Shown here: positions 1 through 8,516 of the stretch, in pieces
Position numbering within the stretch: position 1 is the stretch's first letter
Layout: every line of letters begins with the position of its first letter
Assembly: GCF_004000945.1 (NCBI RefSeq)
Contig: NZ_BIMF01000026.1
Location: 1-64,000 of the forward strand
From: Paenibacillus lautus NBRC 15380
GTDB lineage: Bacteria; Bacillota; Bacilli; Paenibacillales; Paenibacillaceae
Reading direction: 5' to 3'
DNA length: 64,000 nucleotides
The notes under the pieces: generated by a model
Told to the model about the DNA's origin: nothing
Databases searched by the model: none
What the model saw: only the letters and a program-made list of their open reading frames with translations
Program-made: the position numbers and the translations under genes

Positions 1-111
1 CCTTTTCCTATATGGAGGTAACCTATTATGTTGCCCCTTGATCACCGATGGTTCTACTCCACGCAGGCGCTAAGTTACTTATGATGGGCACCAGCTATTA
101 AGCTAATACTT
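1..111. other. Unassigned left edge, possible gene end or 18-codon ORF
   Basis: All three + frames stop within this stretch, so it may hold the 3' end of a gene that begins outside the window, but I cannot choose the frame. Separately, a good Shine-Dalgarno (GGAGGT at 15-20) precedes ATG 28, opening an 18-codon frame that stops at 82-84 and encodes MLPLDHRWFYSTQALSYL. I recognise no family. A terminator follows at once, so a transcript certainly seems to end here. Confidence 0.25.
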
Positions 112-143
112 AAAAAGACGATCCCGCCGAGATCGTCTTTTTT
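112..143 (+). terminator. Intrinsic terminator at left edge
   Basis: A 12-bp perfect stem (112-123 with 131-142) closes a 7-nt loop and ends in a run of T. The A tract on the 5' side means it could also work on the opposite strand. It ends whatever transcript enters from the left. Confidence 0.8.
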
Positions 144-486
144 GTTTCAGGAACCAACAATAAAATCATGAGCGATAATTTGCCTTTGTGACCTTTATAT
201 TGCCTTATATCCCTATTTGTACATCATGCGCACTCCGTTATCTCTGCGAGCTGTGGTGTGTCCGGGCACTCATGGATAGCTGCCAACCATATATACTTTA
301 TGACTTATGCTTCAACCAGGTTCCTAACATTCCTCTGTTCATAAGGCAGCACTGCAAGTGGAACGCTGATAGGTTCACTGTGGCGGATAACCCCCATTAC
401 AATCTCCTCGCTAGGCTTCATCGATGTGGTCTTATCCTCCAGCTCATTATAACATTGGATATTAAACGAGCTTTGAATTAAAAATT
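144..486. other. Gene-free spacer
   Basis: AT-rich spacer between the left-edge terminator and the promoter of the ABC cluster. A frame of 97 codons crosses it from a GTG, but it lacks a Shine-Dalgarno, its composition is cysteine/leucine-rich and unlike the neighbouring proteins, and no motif is visible. I see no credible gene or RNA in it. Confidence 0.4.
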
Positions 487-490
487 AGGC

Positions 491-519
491 TTTACAGAAC
501 CAAAACACTAGTGTACTAT
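491..519 (+). promoter_or_regulatory. Sigma-A promoter of the ABC exporter cluster
   Basis: TTTACA (491-496) and TACTAT (514-519) are separated by 17 bp, close to the vegetative consensus, 41 bp before the first ABC gene. It is the only good promoter between the edge terminator and the operon. Confidence 0.6.
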
Positions 520-532
520 TTAACTATAACAC
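511..532 (+). promoter_or_regulatory. Candidate GntR (YtrA-type) operator
   Basis: A 22-bp imperfect inverted repeat runs from GTGT to ACAC and covers the -10 box. GntR-family repressors typically bind inverted repeats with GT/AC ends, and a YtrA-type repressor is the third gene of this operon, so autorepression is the simplest reading. The assignment is inference from position and symmetry only. Confidence 0.4.
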
Positions 533-559
533 CGATACAATAAGGAGTGGGAGCAAAGC

Positions 560-1594
560 ATGAACGGGAACGGTTCAAATGAAGCAACAACCAATATAGA
601 GAACGCCTCAACCGACTTACAGGATAAGATACAATCTTCAAGCTCTTCGGATAAGAAGTCTAATAATGGTCCAGTCGTTCTTACCGTTGAACAAGTGACC
701 AAAACAATTGGAAAGAAGAATATCGTTGATGGGCTATCCTTTGACATTCATCGCGGTGAAATCGTTGGTTTGCTTGGACCGAACGGCGCGGGCAAAACAA
801 CTACCATTCGGATGATTGTAGGGCTGATCGAGATGACCCAGGGCGATGTACAGGTGAAAGGACACAGTATCAAGAAGGACTTCGTTCAAGCCGTTCGCCA
901 TATCGGGGGCATCATCGAGAACCCGGAATTTTACCCATATATGAGCGGCTATGACAACCTCAGACAGTACCAGCGGATGTCCGAGGGAGTGACCATCACC
1001 AGAATCATGGAGGTTGTCAAGCTTGTTGGACTCCAGGATGCCATTCACAAGAAGGTGCGTGCGTATTCCTTGGGGATGCGCCAACGGCTTGGAATCGCGC
1101 AGGCCTTGCTGCATAATCCATCCATCCTCATTCTTGACGAGCCGACGAACGGTCTGGATCCAGCCGGTATCCGCGAGATGCGGGATTACTTGAAGCAAAT
1201 CGCCAGGGATGAGGGAATTGCCATTCTTGTCTCCAGTCACCTGCTGTCGGAGATGGAGCTGATGTGCAGCCGTGTGGTCGTTATCCAGGAAGGTAAACTC
1301 GTAACCGAGCGTTCTATCGGAGGGACGGTCGTTAATGAAGAGTTAACCACGGTAAGCTTCCGCGTGAATGACGTGGCCATGGCTGAACAGACCATTAGGC
1401 ATCTGAAAGACATCACATTGCTCAACACCCATCTGGAGGAGGGAATCATTACCCTTCAACTTCAGGAAGAAGATATTCCTTCGCTGATCCAGTCACTGTG
1501 TGATGCACGGGTACGGATTTACCGGGTGGAAGAGATCAAATCGTCGCTTGAAGAAGAATTCTTAAAATGGACAGGAGGCAACCGCATTGCGTAG
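560..1594 (+). CDS. ABC transporter ATP-binding protein, BcrA type
   Basis: Cytoplasmic ATPase of an ABC exporter, 344 aa. A Ser/Asn-rich N-terminal extension of about 37 residues precedes the usual domain. Walker A GPNGAGKT lies at 73-80, the signature YSLGMRQR at 169-176, Walker B with DEPTNGLDP at about 189-201, and the switch SSHLLSEME at about 226; all catalytic motifs look intact. The family (BcrA, lantibiotic-immunity and Ytr ATPases) powers two-component exporters that often protect against cell-wall antibiotics. The permease gene that follows overlaps it by 8 nt, so the two are co-translated. ATG 560 sits 12 nt after AAGGAG. The substrate is unknown; detoxification or an envelope-stress role is inferred from the YtrA-type regulator in the operon. 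Confidence 0.9.
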   Translation: MNGNGSNEATTNIENASTDLQDKIQSSSSSDKKSNNGPVVLTVEQVTKTIGKKNIVDGLSFDIHRGEIVGLLGPNGAGKTTTIRMIVGLIEMTQGDVQVKGHSIKKDFVQAVRHIGGIIENPEFYPYMSGYDNLRQYQRMSEGVTITRIMEVVKLVGLQDAIHKKVRAYSLGMRQRLGIAQALLHNPSILILDEPTNGLDPAGIREMRDYLKQIARDEGIAILVSSHLLSEMELMCSRVVVIQEGKLVTERSIGGTVVNEELTTVSFRVNDVAMAEQTIRHLKDITLLNTHLEEGIITLQLQEEDIPSLIQSLCDARVRIYRVEEIKSSLEEEFLKWTGGNRIA

Positions 1595-2345
1595 CTTTGG
1601 AAATCTCGTCTGGAATGAATGGCTCAAAATGTTTAAGAAACGCAGCTTCTTCCTGCCATATGTAATTTTGGCCGGAATGGTGATCTTCACGGCGTTCTTG
1701 CTCTATAAGTTTTCCGGTGGCGGCAGTACCGGTTATGAATTTGCCGAGATAGCAGTAACAACCAAGGGAATGGGGCAAGTGCTGACCCTGCTTGCCATTG
1801 TCGTGACGGCAGGAGCCGTAGCGAAGGAGCACAGCATGGGAACGATCAAATTGCTGCTTATACGTGCACAGAGCCGCACCAAGATTTTGGCATCGAAATA
1901 CGTTGCCGTATTGATTTACATCTTAACACTGGTGGCCTTCATGTTTGCTGCAGCCGTGCTGACAGGTCAAATTACGTTCGGCATGGATGTCGGCTCCGTT
2001 ACGCTTGGCGATGTGCTCATTGGAGCATTGAATAACCTGGTGTATACGATCGTTTATGTAACGCTAACCTTTATGGTAGGCATTCTAACGAGATCTACCG
2101 GTCCTGCAATCGGCATCGGCATGTTCATGGTCATTATGGAAAGTATGGTGGTACAGCTGCTTGCGCGTTACTCCTGGTCTAAATACCTGCTGTTCCTGAA
2201 CGTGGATCTTTCCATGTACAGCGGAGGTGCAGGCTCCCCGATTCCAGGCATGAGTTTAACATTCTCAATGATGATGCTCGCTGTATATCTCCTCTTGTTT
2301 CTTGCGATAGGCTTTGTTACGTTTAAAAAACGGGATGTCGCATAA
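1587..2345 (+). CDS. ABC transporter permease, BcrB-like
   Basis: Integral membrane subunit, 252 aa, with about six hydrophobic segments, the first at about residues 20-40 and the last ending near 245 before a basic FKKRDVA tail. The pattern fits the ABC-2 type permeases that pair with BcrA-like ATPases. It starts at TTG 1587, 8 nt after AGGAGG (1573-1578), inside the end of the ATPase gene; no better start exists. A short gap leads to the GntR gene. The partner ATPase is clear from the overlap; the cargo cannot be read from the sequence. Confidence 0.85.
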   Translation: MRSFGNLVWNEWLKMFKKRSFFLPYVILAGMVIFTAFLLYKFSGGGSTGYEFAEIAVTTKGMGQVLTLLAIVVTAGAVAKEHSMGTIKLLLIRAQSRTKILASKYVAVLIYILTLVAFMFAAAVLTGQITFGMDVGSVTLGDVLIGALNNLVYTIVYVTLTFMVGILTRSTGPAIGIGMFMVIMESMVVQLLARYSWSKYLLFLNVDLSMYSGGAGSPIPGMSLTFSMMMLAVYLLLFLAIGFVTFKKRDVA

Positions 2346-2390
2346 GGGACCTGAGTTCGAGGTAGAGCGGCGGAAAGGAGCAACCCCACA

Positions 2391-2756
2391 GTGAGTATAG
2401 AATTCGACAATAATCTGCCGATCTATTTACAGATCATGACGTATTTAAAGAAAGAAATCATCATCGGTAAACTGCAGCCCGGTGATAAAATCCCATCGGT
2501 TCGAGAATTAGCGAGTGAGCTTCAAATAAATCCAAACACGGTGCAGCGAACTTTTCAGGAATTGGAGCGTGAGGGTATTGTGGAGACGCGGCGGGGATTG
2601 GGCCGATACGTGACAAGCGAGGAACCCAAAATTATGGAAATCAAAAAAGAAATGGCTGGCGATCTGCTGGAACGCTTTATTCGCGGCATGCAGGAGCTTG
2701 GCTTTAAAGATCAGGATATCATATCGATCGTGGAAGATGCTGTGAAGCAGCCATGA
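2391..2756 (+). CDS. GntR-family regulator, YtrA subfamily
   Basis: A 121-aa repressor made of an N-terminal winged helix (about residues 8-75; SVRELASELQINPNTVQR is the recognition part) and only a short C-terminal dimerisation tail. This small size is the hallmark of the YtrA subfamily, which lacks the FadR/HutC ligand domains. YtrA proteins repress the ABC operons in which they lie, and some are relieved by cell-wall-active peptides. It starts at GTG 2391, 10 nt after AAAGGAG. It separates the two ABC pairs of this cluster. The inverted repeat at 511-532 is a plausible target. Confidence 0.88.
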   Translation: MSIEFDNNLPIYLQIMTYLKKEIIIGKLQPGDKIPSVRELASELQINPNTVQRTFQELEREGIVETRRGLGRYVTSEEPKIMEIKKEMAGDLLERFIRGMQELGFKDQDIISIVEDAVKQP

Positions 2757-2779
2757 TCCATAGTGGAGGTGAAATCACG

Positions 2780-3481
2780 GTGGAGAATCTGTTACAGGTA
2801 AGGAACGTGACCAAAACGTATGCCGGTGGCCGCAGAGCGTTACATGAAGTTAATCTGGATATCAACGGAGGGAAAATTATTGGTTTGCTGGGCACCAACG
2901 GCAGCGGAAAGAGTACGCTCATGAAGATTGCGGCTGGGTTGATCCAGCCGACAACGGGCGGCGCTTACGTGAATGGCAAACCGGTCGGACTGGAAACCAA
3001 AGCTATCGTTTCCTTTATGCCGGACCGGCCCGTGACGGAATCCTGGATGAAGGTATCCGATGCGGTGGCATTTTTTAAAGATTTTTATGAGGACTTTAAT
3101 GTGGAAAAGGCCCGCAATATGCTGGAATTCATGAATTTAAAGACCCATGACCGCATCAGTTCCTTATCCAAAGGAATGAATGAGCGCCTGCAGTTAACAT
3201 TGGCCTTGTCCCGTGAAGCCCAGCTGTATATGCTGGATGAGCCGATTGGCGGAGTGGATCCGGTAGCCCGGGGCAAAATTTTGGATGCGATTGTGGAGTT
3301 CTACAACGAAGACAGCAGCATTATCATTTCAACCCATTTGGTCCGGGATATTGAGCGGATATTTGATGAAGTGATCTTTATTCAGGGCGGCGAAGTCGTC
3401 ATGCATGACGAAGTGGAGAACATCCGCCTAAGACACGGAAAAAGTGTGGATGAGATGTTTAAAGAGGTGTATGCGGAATGA
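2780..3481 (+). CDS. ABC transporter ATP-binding protein, YtrB type
   Basis: Second ATPase of the cluster, 233 aa from GTG 2780. An in-frame ATG at 2753 overlaps the previous stop, but the Shine-Dalgarno GGAGG at 2765-2769 places the start at GTG 2780. Walker A (GTNGSGKST) lies near residue 40, a degenerate signature SLSKGMNERLQL near 135, Walker B with DEPIGGVDP near 160, and the switch ISTHLV near 193. The signature and DEPIGGVDP match YtrB-like ATPases rather than BcrA. It overlaps the next permease by 4 nt (ATGA). It is likely the motor of an antibiotic-responsive transporter; substrate unknown. Confidence 0.87.
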   Translation: MENLLQVRNVTKTYAGGRRALHEVNLDINGGKIIGLLGTNGSGKSTLMKIAAGLIQPTTGGAYVNGKPVGLETKAIVSFMPDRPVTESWMKVSDAVAFFKDFYEDFNVEKARNMLEFMNLKTHDRISSLSKGMNERLQLTLALSREAQLYMLDEPIGGVDPVARGKILDAIVEFYNEDSSIIISTHLVRDIERIFDEVIFIQGGEVVMHDEVENIRLRHGKSVDEMFKEVYAE

Positions 3482-4224
3482 TGAGACTGTTGAAATACGA
3501 CTGGAAGAGAAACTCGACTACGCTGCTCGGCGCTTTCGCGATTCTACTCATCGTGCAGATTGCGATCACGGTGACAGGCTCGATCAGAGACTGGGAGCTT
3601 GGCGTTATGTTCGGTTTAAGCATGCTGGCGTACGGCTCGGTGAGCGTCCTGCTGCTGGTGGTCGCTGGCAAGAACTTCGGCTATAACATAAAGGCATATC
3701 ACCGGCGTTTACTCCCCGTACGTTCCGTGTGGAATGTGGTTTCATCACTTATACTGGCATGTGTAAGCTTGCTGGTACTTGGCATATTGATGGCTGTGCA
3801 TTTATGGTACTATTGGAGCTCGGCGGGCATTTTGGGAAATATCAATCTCGCGGATGTTCCCGTTTCGTATTATGTCGGGCTTGCCCTGCTGATGGTATGG
3901 AAATTCATCTATTTGATGATTGCGATATTTTTTGCAATTACCGTGGCCAGAAGCATCACGAAGAAGGGCAGTACCTGGATCGGCATTCTGGTGTTCTTCG
4001 TATTGCAATACGTACTTGGCTGGCTTAGCCAAGTCCTTTTCGGAGAAGAGGCAGCGTGGGTCGGACCTATGGCTAGCATTTCATTTTTTGAGAAAGAAGC
4101 AGACATCACGGTATCGACAGTGCAATATACATTAGCATGGGGGGCACTTGCTTTTGAAGTGGTATTGGCCGCCTTGATCTTGTATGCAACGGTTTACCTC
4201 ATCGACCGCAAGGTTGAGGTTTAA
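3478..4224 (+). CDS. ABC transporter permease partner of the YtrB-type ATPase
   Basis: A 248-aa membrane protein with about six hydrophobic helices, beginning MMRLLKYDWKRN, a start typical of YtrC/D-like permeases. The ATG lies in the ATGA overlap with the ATPase gene, so translation is coupled. It is the last gene of the operon and is followed by a terminator at 4291. Sequence motifs do not tell the substrate. Lone permease subunits of this class usually dimerise or act with a second permease; the first permease of the operon could fill that place. Confidence 0.8.
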   Translation: MMRLLKYDWKRNSTTLLGAFAILLIVQIAITVTGSIRDWELGVMFGLSMLAYGSVSVLLLVVAGKNFGYNIKAYHRRLLPVRSVWNVVSSLILACVSLLVLGILMAVHLWYYWSSAGILGNINLADVPVSYYVGLALLMVWKFIYLMIAIFFAITVARSITKKGSTWIGILVFFVLQYVLGWLSQVLFGEEAAWVGPMASISFFEKEADITVSTVQYTLAWGALAFEVVLAALILYATVYLIDRKVEV

Positions 4225-4290
4225 CCAAAAGAGATACTTGGAAATCGGTATGATGAATGAACAAGGTCTAAACTATAGAACGAACAAAGA

Positions 4291-4317
4291 AACTGCCTAT
4301 CCCAGGGCAGTTTTTTT
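4291..4317 (+). terminator. Terminator of the ABC cluster
   Basis: AACTGCC (4291-4297) pairs with GGCAGTT (4306-4312) and runs into seven T. It lies 66 nt after the last permease stop. Confidence 0.75.
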
Positions 4318-4423
4318 GGTAAAACAGAACTAGAAGCATAACCATACCCGTACTCCGCAAGAGTGGAACCCTTCCTAACATCATGTAAGATGCGGATAAA
4401 ATACGGAAATGTGATTTAAACAT

Positions 4424-4435
4424 TATAACGTTATA
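4424..4435 (+). promoter_or_regulatory. Perfect palindrome, possible operator of the sugar-acid cluster
   Basis: TATAACGTTATA is a perfect 12-bp palindrome in the 231-nt gap between the terminator and the amidohydrolase gene. The half-site TATAAC recurs at 4464-4469, where it also reads as an extended -10 (TGC before it), though no matching -35 is visible. The GntR/UTRA protein at the end of the cluster is the likely ligand-responsive binder. This is inference; the rest of the gap (4318-4548) shows nothing else. Confidence 0.3.
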
Positions 4436-4548
4436 TTCACGTAGCGCGCGTTCTGTGCTATGCTATAACCACGATACTCATTACACAATGTAAACCGACG
4501 GGATAAGAGGATCCAAGGCTGGTACGGCAAGGCTGAAGGAGTGAAGCT

Positions 4549-5661
4549 ATGAAGATATTGGAACAGCGTTTTATTATACGCAATGTAAAGACGGTGCATG
4601 ATGATAAACCTTTTGACATTGTCATGGAGAACGGGTTCATAACCGAAATAACGGATGCGAACACGGCACACGGTGCGAACAGTTTCGATGGTACGGGATT
4701 ATATGTGTCCAGCGGCTGGATCGATATGCACGTCCATGCCGTCGCCAAGCTGGAGCCCTACGGAGATGCCATCGACGAGATCGGCGTTAAGCAAGGGGTT
4801 GCCACCATTATCGACGCAGGGAGCTGCGGCGCGGATACGATTGGAGAATTGGCAGCCGAGGTTGCAAGGGCCAAGACGAATGTGTTTGCTTTTTTGAATA
4901 TTTCGCATATCGGTCTGCAGCGGGTCGACGAGTTGTCTAGTCTGGAATGGATTGATGCCGAGAAGGCAACAAAGGCGGTATGCACGTATCCGGATTTGAT
5001 CATTGGACTCAAGGCCAGAATCAGCAAAAGCGTAGTCAAGGATAATGGGGTAGAACCGCTTCGACTCGCAAGAAAATTGTCCGGGAAAACGTCACTACCG
5101 CTGATGGTACATATCGGGTCAGGGCCACCGCCGATTAAGGAAGTATTGGAGCTGCTTCAGAAGGACGACATTATTACTCATTATTTGAATGGGAAAGCCA
5201 ACAATTTATTTGATTCGGACGGGAAGCCGATCCCTGCCCTGGTGGAAGCGATAGCTCGCGGCGTTCATCTGGATGTGGGTCATGGAACAGCAAGCTTTTC
5301 GTTCTTGGTAGCGGAGTATGCGAAAGCCCAAGGGATTAAACCTCACACGATCAGCACCGATATTTATCGCGGAAACCGCATCAATGGCCCGGTGTACAGC
5401 CTGGCTAATGTCATGACGAAGTTCCTGTATTTGGGGTACAGCCTGCAGGAGGTGGTTTCAGCGGTAACGGAGCATGCAGCAGGATGGTTGCGCCGTCCGG
5501 AGCTTGGCCGAATTGAAGTCGGCGATGCCGCTCACCTGACGCTGTTTGCACTGCAGCAGGGGGCTATGAGTTTAACGGATTCCGAAGGGGAGACCCGAAT
5601 CGCTGATCGATATATCGAAGCTAGAGGAGTGGTAGTCAATGGATCATTCATTACATGCTAA
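4549..5661 (+). CDS. Amidohydrolase/deacetylase-family metallohydrolase (COG3964 type)
   Basis: A 370-aa TIM-barrel metal-dependent hydrolase. The DMHVH motif at 59-63 supplies two metal-binding histidines. Further ligands are likely in GLKARIS (the carboxylated lysine), MVHIGSG, DVGHG and the STDI aspartate. Members of this family usually stand next to a SelA-like PLP enzyme and an aldolase, as here, and are thought to remove an acyl group from an acylated hydroxy or amino acid. I infer that it feeds the lyase downstream, for example by deacylating an N-acyl sugar acid. AAGGAG lies 10 nt before ATG 4549. The next gene overlaps its end by 23 nt. The exact substrate is open. Confidence 0.82.
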   Translation: MKILEQRFIIRNVKTVHDDKPFDIVMENGFITEITDANTAHGANSFDGTGLYVSSGWIDMHVHAVAKLEPYGDAIDEIGVKQGVATIIDAGSCGADTIGELAAEVARAKTNVFAFLNISHIGLQRVDELSSLEWIDAEKATKAVCTYPDLIIGLKARISKSVVKDNGVEPLRLARKLSGKTSLPLMVHIGSGPPPIKEVLELLQKDDIITHYLNGKANNLFDSDGKPIPALVEAIARGVHLDVGHGTASFSFLVAEYAKAQGIKPHTISTDIYRGNRINGPVYSLANVMTKFLYLGYSLQEVVSAVTEHAAGWLRRPELGRIEVGDAAHLTLFALQQGAMSLTDSEGETRIADRYIEARGVVVNGSFITC

Positions 5662-6742
5662 ATACGGGTTAAAACGCGTGGTTAATGCCAGCGGGCGCAT
5701 GAGTATTCTTGGCGTATCGGCGCCGACGGATACCGTCATGGAAGCGATGCGGATCGGTGGGCAGAGTTACGTGGAAATTGCGGATCTGGTAAACAAGGCA
5801 GGCGATTATATCGCGCGCATTCTCGGCTCCGAAGCCGCCGTCGTTGTCAACTCGGCATCAAGCGGCATCGCCTTGTCGGTAGCGGGCATCGTGACGGAGG
5901 GCCAGCGGAGACGGAGCGACAGACTCCATCAAGAGCCGATCGCGAAGAATGAGATCATCATGTTCAAAGGACATAACGTTCAGTACGGGGCACCGGTCGA
6001 AACGATGGTTTATCTGGGCGGTGGCAAGGTGGTTGAGGTCGGGTATGCCAATGAAGGACGCAAAGAGCATATCGCGGAAGCGATTAATGAGCGCACCGCG
6101 GCGATTTTGTACGTGAAATCCCATCACTGCGTACAGAAAAATATGATTTCGGTTGAAGAAGCGGCAGAAGTGGCCCAGGCACATGGACTTCCGCTGATCA
6201 TCGATGCTGCTGCCGAAGAGGATATTCAGAAATATGTGAAATACGGGGACCTGGCCATATACAGCGGATCCAAGGCAATTGAGGGCCCAACCTCCGGCAT
6301 TGTCGGCGGCAAACGTCAATATGTGGAGTGGGTGAAAGCGCAGCTGCATGGTATTGGGCGCAGCATGAAGGTCGGCAAGGAAACGACGTTTGGATTGCTC
6401 CAGGCGCTGGACGAGTATATGGTGAAGGAAGATAAGAGTGAACAGGAGAAAGCGGCGCTGGAGGAAATGAAGTCCCTATCCAAATTGCCGGGCATTGAGG
6501 TCACCATTGTTCAGGACGAAGCGGGAAGAGCGATCTTCCGAGGGCGAGTGAAAGTCGATGAAAATGCGGCCGGGATCAGTGCCAAGGCTATGAACGATCA
6601 GCTTCGCGAAGGCGATATTGCTGTATACACCCGGGATTACGGCGTACGTCAGGGATATTTCGATATCGATCCTCGCTCGCTTTCCGGGGATGATTTGCAA
6701 GTCATTATCACAAGAATACAACAGATTGCAGGGGGAAACTAA
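5639..6742 (+). CDS. dgaE: DgaE-family PLP-dependent ammonia lyase (SelA-like fold)
   Basis: A 367-aa fold-type I PLP enzyme related to selenocysteine synthase. The cofactor lysine is most likely K212 in IYSGSKAIEGP, with the PLP-ring aspartate in LIIDAAAEED about 20 residues before it. Salmonella DgaE converts D-glucosaminate-6-phosphate to 2-keto-3-deoxygluconate-6-phosphate with release of ammonia. Here no PTS component is present, so the substrate could be the unphosphorylated acid, with the kinase two genes on acting afterwards. ATG 5639 follows GAGGAG (5624-5629) and lies inside the amidohydrolase gene. It is not selA: its gene partners are an aldolase and a sugar kinase, with no selB or tRNA-Sec. 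Confidence 0.85.
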   Translation: MDHSLHAKYGLKRVVNASGRMSILGVSAPTDTVMEAMRIGGQSYVEIADLVNKAGDYIARILGSEAAVVVNSASSGIALSVAGIVTEGQRRRSDRLHQEPIAKNEIIMFKGHNVQYGAPVETMVYLGGGKVVEVGYANEGRKEHIAEAINERTAAILYVKSHHCVQKNMISVEEAAEVAQAHGLPLIIDAAAEEDIQKYVKYGDLAIYSGSKAIEGPTSGIVGGKRQYVEWVKAQLHGIGRSMKVGKETTFGLLQALDEYMVKEDKSEQEKAALEEMKSLSKLPGIEVTIVQDEAGRAIFRGRVKVDENAAGISAKAMNDQLREGDIAVYTRDYGVRQGYFDIDPRSLSGDDLQVIITRIQQIAGGN

Positions 6743-6743
6743 G

Positions 6744-7499
6744 ATGGCAAATATGGAGAAACGTCTTTACAGAAATCGCGCGGCACTGAACGTACTTGCA
6801 GGCAGCATTCAGAATGCGAAGGACATTTTTGAAGCTTCGGAAGGGCATGTGTTGGTCGGCGTATTGTCCAAAAATTACCCGAACGCGCAAGAGGCCGTTA
6901 TTGCAATGAAGGAGTACGGCGCCGTTATCGAGGATGCGGTATCGATCGGATTGGGTGCCGGCGATAACCGTCAAGCTGCGGTGGTAGCCGAGATTGTGAA
7001 AAGCTACCCAGGCACGCATATCAATCAGGTGTTCCCGGCGGTCGGTGCTACACGTGCCAATCTGGATGGCAAAGAAAGCTGGATTAACAGCCTTGTGTCT
7101 CCTTCGGGTCAAGTGGGCTACGTGAATATCTCAACCGGACCGGTGAGTGCTGCCGGGTCGGACAAAGCCATCGTACCTGTAAAAGCGGCCATTGCGCTTG
7201 TGCGCGACATGGGCGGTAATGCACTGAAGTACTTCCCGATGCAGGGCTTGAAGCTGGAGGATGAGTACCGGGCGGTAGCGAAGGCATGTGCGGAGGAAGG
7301 ATTTGCGCTTGAACCAACAGGCGGGATTGATAAAGAGAATTTTGAAGCCATCGTGCGCATCGCATTCGAAGCGGGAGTGCAGCAGGTCATCCCGCACGTG
7401 TACTCCTCGATTATCGACTCGGCAAGCGGAGATACGATCATTAGCGATGTTCAAGAGCTGCACCGCAAGCTAAAAGCGCTGGTTGATCAATATGCCTAA
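6744..7499 (+). CDS. dgaF: KDGP aldolase-family protein, DgaF-like
   Basis: A 251-aa aldolase of the DgaF family, expected to split 2-keto-3-deoxy-6-phosphogluconate into pyruvate and glyceraldehyde-3-phosphate. The Schiff-base lysine is probably in ALKYFPMQGLK at about 157, a pattern shared with KDPG aldolases. The reading frame stays open 42 codons upstream into dgaE, but GGGGG at 6731-6735 and the family N-terminus favour ATG 6744, one base after the dgaE stop. The tight junction implies one transcript. The reaction is inferred from Salmonella DgaF and the gene set. Confidence 0.85.
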   Translation: MANMEKRLYRNRAALNVLAGSIQNAKDIFEASEGHVLVGVLSKNYPNAQEAVIAMKEYGAVIEDAVSIGLGAGDNRQAAVVAEIVKSYPGTHINQVFPAVGATRANLDGKESWINSLVSPSGQVGYVNISTGPVSAAGSDKAIVPVKAAIALVRDMGGNALKYFPMQGLKLEDEYRAVAKACAEEGFALEPTGGIDKENFEAIVRIAFEAGVQQVIPHVYSSIIDSASGDTIISDVQELHRKLKALVDQYA

Positions 7500-8508
7500 G
7501 ACGATTGCCGCATATGGCGAAGTGATGATGCGTCTTCAAGTACCGGGATATGCTTCCTTGGCTCAAGAGAGCCATCTGAATTACTCCTTCTCCGGCACGG
7601 GTGTAAACATCGCCTCGGCTGTGGCAAGGTTCGGTCATAACGGCTATCTGGTCAGCACGCTGCCGGATAACCCGCTTGGCGAAGCAGCGATTTCCTACCT
7701 GCGCAAGCTTGGCATCGACACTTCGCTCATTAGTCGCGGAGGCAAATATGTCGGCATGTACTTTCTGGAGAATGGCTTTGGCGTAAGACCCGGACGTGTA
7801 ACTTATACGGACCGACTGGGCAGCAGCTTTAATACGGCAGAGGATGCCATGTACGATTTCGGTGGGATTGCCGAAAAGATGGACATGATCCATTTTTGCG
7901 GTATAACCCTTTCCATGAACGACACGGTACGGGGCCAAATGAAGACACTGGCTCGTGAAGTTAAGGCTAACGGGGGAACCGTTGTGTTCGATTGCAATTA
8001 TCGTCCCTCTTTATGGGGGATGGACCGCTACGAGTTTGCCAAGCCGCACTATGAGGAAATGCTGTCACTTGCGGATGTCGCCTTTATGAATGAAAAAGAC
8101 GCTATCTATATCCTTGGCATGGAGACGACCCGTGAGGATCGCAATGAACAGCTGCAGGAGTTGATTCCGAAGGTGGCAGCGAAGTATAATATTACGGTTG
8201 CGTCGGGTACCCACCGCAAGATCAACGGGGATAACACCCATTCCCTGCAAGGCTATCTCTACACGGATGGAGCGTTTCATTTTTCCAAAACCTTGACGTT
8301 TTCCGTCCATGACCGGATCGGCGCGGGTGATGCCTACGCCAGCGGGGTGATTCATGGGATCTCGGAGGGATTTGAACCGAATCGGACGGTTGATTTTGCC
8401 GCAGCTGCGGCGATGCTTGCCCATACCGTTACAGGGGATACGCCGACGGCGAACGAACGCGAAGTGCTTCAGGCAATGAGTCATCACATGTCTGACGTGG
8501 AAAGGTAG
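7492..8508 (+). CDS. PfkB-family sugar kinase, probable 2-keto-3-deoxygluconate kinase
   Basis: A 338-aa ribokinase-fold kinase. It begins with AAYGEVMMRL, has the substrate-side motif FSGTGVNIASAVARFG at about 37-52, and the catalytic DRIGAGDAYASG at about 275-286 with the conserved GAGD. Substrate-lid spacing resembles KdgK. In this cluster it would make the phosphorylated keto-deoxy acid used by the aldolase. ATG 7492 overlaps the aldolase stop by 8 nt; a TTG at 7483 is also in frame. Neither has a clear Shine-Dalgarno, which points to translational coupling. The alternative is that it phosphorylates glucosaminate before the lyase acts. Confidence 0.83.
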   Translation: MPKTIAAYGEVMMRLQVPGYASLAQESHLNYSFSGTGVNIASAVARFGHNGYLVSTLPDNPLGEAAISYLRKLGIDTSLISRGGKYVGMYFLENGFGVRPGRVTYTDRLGSSFNTAEDAMYDFGGIAEKMDMIHFCGITLSMNDTVRGQMKTLAREVKANGGTVVFDCNYRPSLWGMDRYEFAKPHYEEMLSLADVAFMNEKDAIYILGMETTREDRNEQLQELIPKVAAKYNITVASGTHRKINGDNTHSLQGYLYTDGAFHFSKTLTFSVHDRIGAGDAYASGVIHGISEGFEPNRTVDFAAAAAMLAHTVTGDTPTANEREVLQAMSHHMSDVER

Positions 8509-8516
8509 GAGGAAGC

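Noticed and set aside
188..481. 97-codon + frame in the left spacer
   Set aside because: GTG start without Shine-Dalgarno, Cys/Leu-rich random-looking sequence, no motif; the operon promoter follows at its end.
5639..6742. Selenocysteine synthase SelA
   Set aside because: The fold is SelA-like, but length, neighbours (aldolase, kinase, amidohydrolase) and the lack of selB or tRNA-Sec fit DgaE.
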